A stretch of DNA of 36,952 bases from Paraburkholderia heleia NBRC 101817. GTDB lineage: Bacteria; Pseudomonadota; Gammaproteobacteria; Burkholderiales; Burkholderiaceae. Where the stretch lies: positions 1-36,952 of the forward strand of contig NZ_BBJH01000014.1 of the NCBI RefSeq assembly GCF_000739775.1, in the 5' to 3' direction. The number at the start of each line of letters is the position of its first letter. Position 1 is the stretch's first letter. Below are positions 36,125-36,952 of this stretch, piece by piece. The notes beneath the pieces are model-generated. The model searched no databases, had not been told where the DNA came from, and was given only the letters and a program-made list of their open reading frames with translations. The position numbers were made by a program, and so were the translations under genes.

Positions 36125-36952
36125 ATGACTGTACGCCAGGCTGATGAGCCCGTTACGGACAAGGGAATTCGCAGTGCTGCGATGTTCGGTGGGATGAAAA
36201 AAATGCAGGAATTGTCCTCCCCTGCCAACAAGGCAGGCCCTATCTCATTGCTTGATACCAAGTGCCGCCTGTATCCCAAGCTCTCGTTTTTCTTCGATGG
36301 CACGGGCCAATCTTGACATCGACGAGCCGTTACAGCGCCTCTCGAACGTTGCCAAGCTCTATCGCGCCGCAACCACCGATCAGAAAGGGAGAGGTGCCAC
36401 GCCAACGTATATTCCGGGCGTGGGTACTCCGTTCAAGGTGCCCAAGCTCGTGGGTTATACCGACAAGCTATCGGACGACAAGGGCGGGGCACGGGGGCTG
36501 GGACTGGGCAGTGGCGGCGAGATGCGTATCCAGTTTGCGCTGGCCGAATTCTCGCGAATACTCGAACTCGACTGGAGTTCGGCTTCGTGGCGCTGCATGC
36601 AGTTCATCGATGTCTCGATCTTCGGCTTTTCGCGTGGTGCGACCGAGGCGCGGGCGTTTGTGCGGAGGTTGATCGAAAAAAAGTGCCAACGCACGGACAG
36701 CGGCCTGATCTGGCAGGCCTCGAATGGGGAGCGCACGCCGGTACGAATCAGATTCATGGGACTGTTCGACACAGTGGCGTCGGTTGGCGGTCCAACGCTG
36801 CATCTCGACTGGGGCAGAGAACTGTCGATACCGACCGAAGTCGAACGCTGTGTGCATTTCGTTTCGGCGCACGAGGTGCGCGAAGCGTTTCCGCTGGATT
36901 CGGTCCGCGTAGGCCGCGACTATCCTGCCAACTGCGAGGAGGTTGTTTATCC
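36125..36952 (+). pseudogene. DUF2235 (Tle1-type T6SS phospholipase) gene, frameshifted, 3' end outside window
   Basis: Starts at ATG 36125 after AAAGGA (36108-36113). The first frame gives 63 residues ending in the family motif KLSFFFDGTG, then TGA at 36314-36316. The homologous sequence continues in the +1 frame from AAT 36309: NLDIDEPLQRLSNVAKLYRA, VSIFGFSRGATEARAF with the GxSxG serine-hydrolase elbow, GLFDTVASVGG, VHFVSAHEVREAFPLDSVR and CEEVVY, open to the window end. Removing one C at 36307-36308 restores GTG-NLD, the expected motif order. DUF2235 proteins of this kind are membrane-attacking phospholipases delivered by type VI secretion. It may be a dead gene, a sequencing error, or (least likely) a recoding site. 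Confidence 0.82.

Noticed and set aside
36262..36672. 136-codon plus-strand frame at the start of the DUF2235 gene
   Set aside because: It is the third frame; all DUF2235 motifs lie in the other two frames joined at 36307-36309.
34676..36952. Second copy of the tRNA-Ser 3' end as an attachment-site repeat
   Set aside because: I did not find the GGTTCGAATCC end repeated in this window; the element's far end is outside it.

Overview
The window is core chromosome of a high-G+C betaproteobacterium, most probably Burkholderiaceae (Burkholderia/Paraburkholderia/Caballeronia type). The basis is the recognisable gene order hflK-hflC-DUF2065-hisZ-purA-phosphoribosyltransferase-kup, the tilS-lysC-tRNA-Ser(GCU) order, and the close match of the proteins to betaproteobacterial families. 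The genus assignment is an inference from pattern; no search was run.

Layout. 1-4885: membrane-protease modulators HflK (C-terminus only) and HflC, a DUF2065 membrane peptide, HisZ, PurA and a purine-type phosphoribosyltransferase, closed by an intrinsic terminator. 5064-9413: potassium transporter kup converging on tex across a bidirectional terminator. 9606-13338: a secreted Gln/Glu-rich coiled-coil protein, a DUF465 peptide and a DinG-type helicase, closed by a second bidirectional terminator. 13451-15754: an Ala-rich lipoprotein, ribosomal oxygenase RoxA, and divergent slyD. 15762-22253 (minus strand): suhB, lplT, mutS and a phosphoesterase-like secreted protein. 22716-24646: trmJ and cysE. 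24683-27526 (minus strand): TPR protein, periplasmic and cytosolic cyclophilins, lpxH. 27802-32702: cysS, an AlkA-like glycosylase, accA, tilS. 33222-34472: lysC. 34605-34698: tRNA-Ser(GCU) with its own promoter and terminator.

Directly after the tRNA-Ser terminator the character changes. Base composition drops (25, 29 and 32 G+C per 60 bases at 34741, 35401 and 36181, by hand count) and housekeeping genes stop. The region holds a small coiled-coil ORF, a DUF3304-like lipoprotein, and the start of a DUF2235 (Tle1-type type VI secretion phospholipase) gene that runs off the window. I read this as an effector/immunity module inserted at a tRNA gene. The DUF2235 gene carries an apparent one-base insertion just inside its conserved N-terminal motif.

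The best candidates for undescribed biology are three. The first is the frameshifted effector with its lipoprotein partner. The second is a roughly 100-base element between tilS and lysC, made of three exact-period 27-bp repeats that each form an A-rich-loop hairpin, all enclosed by an outer inverted repeat. The third is the secreted Gln-rich repeat protein at 9606, whose -10 box sits so close to the start codon that the mRNA may be leaderless. Most of the rest is ordinary, well-conserved housekeeping sequence.
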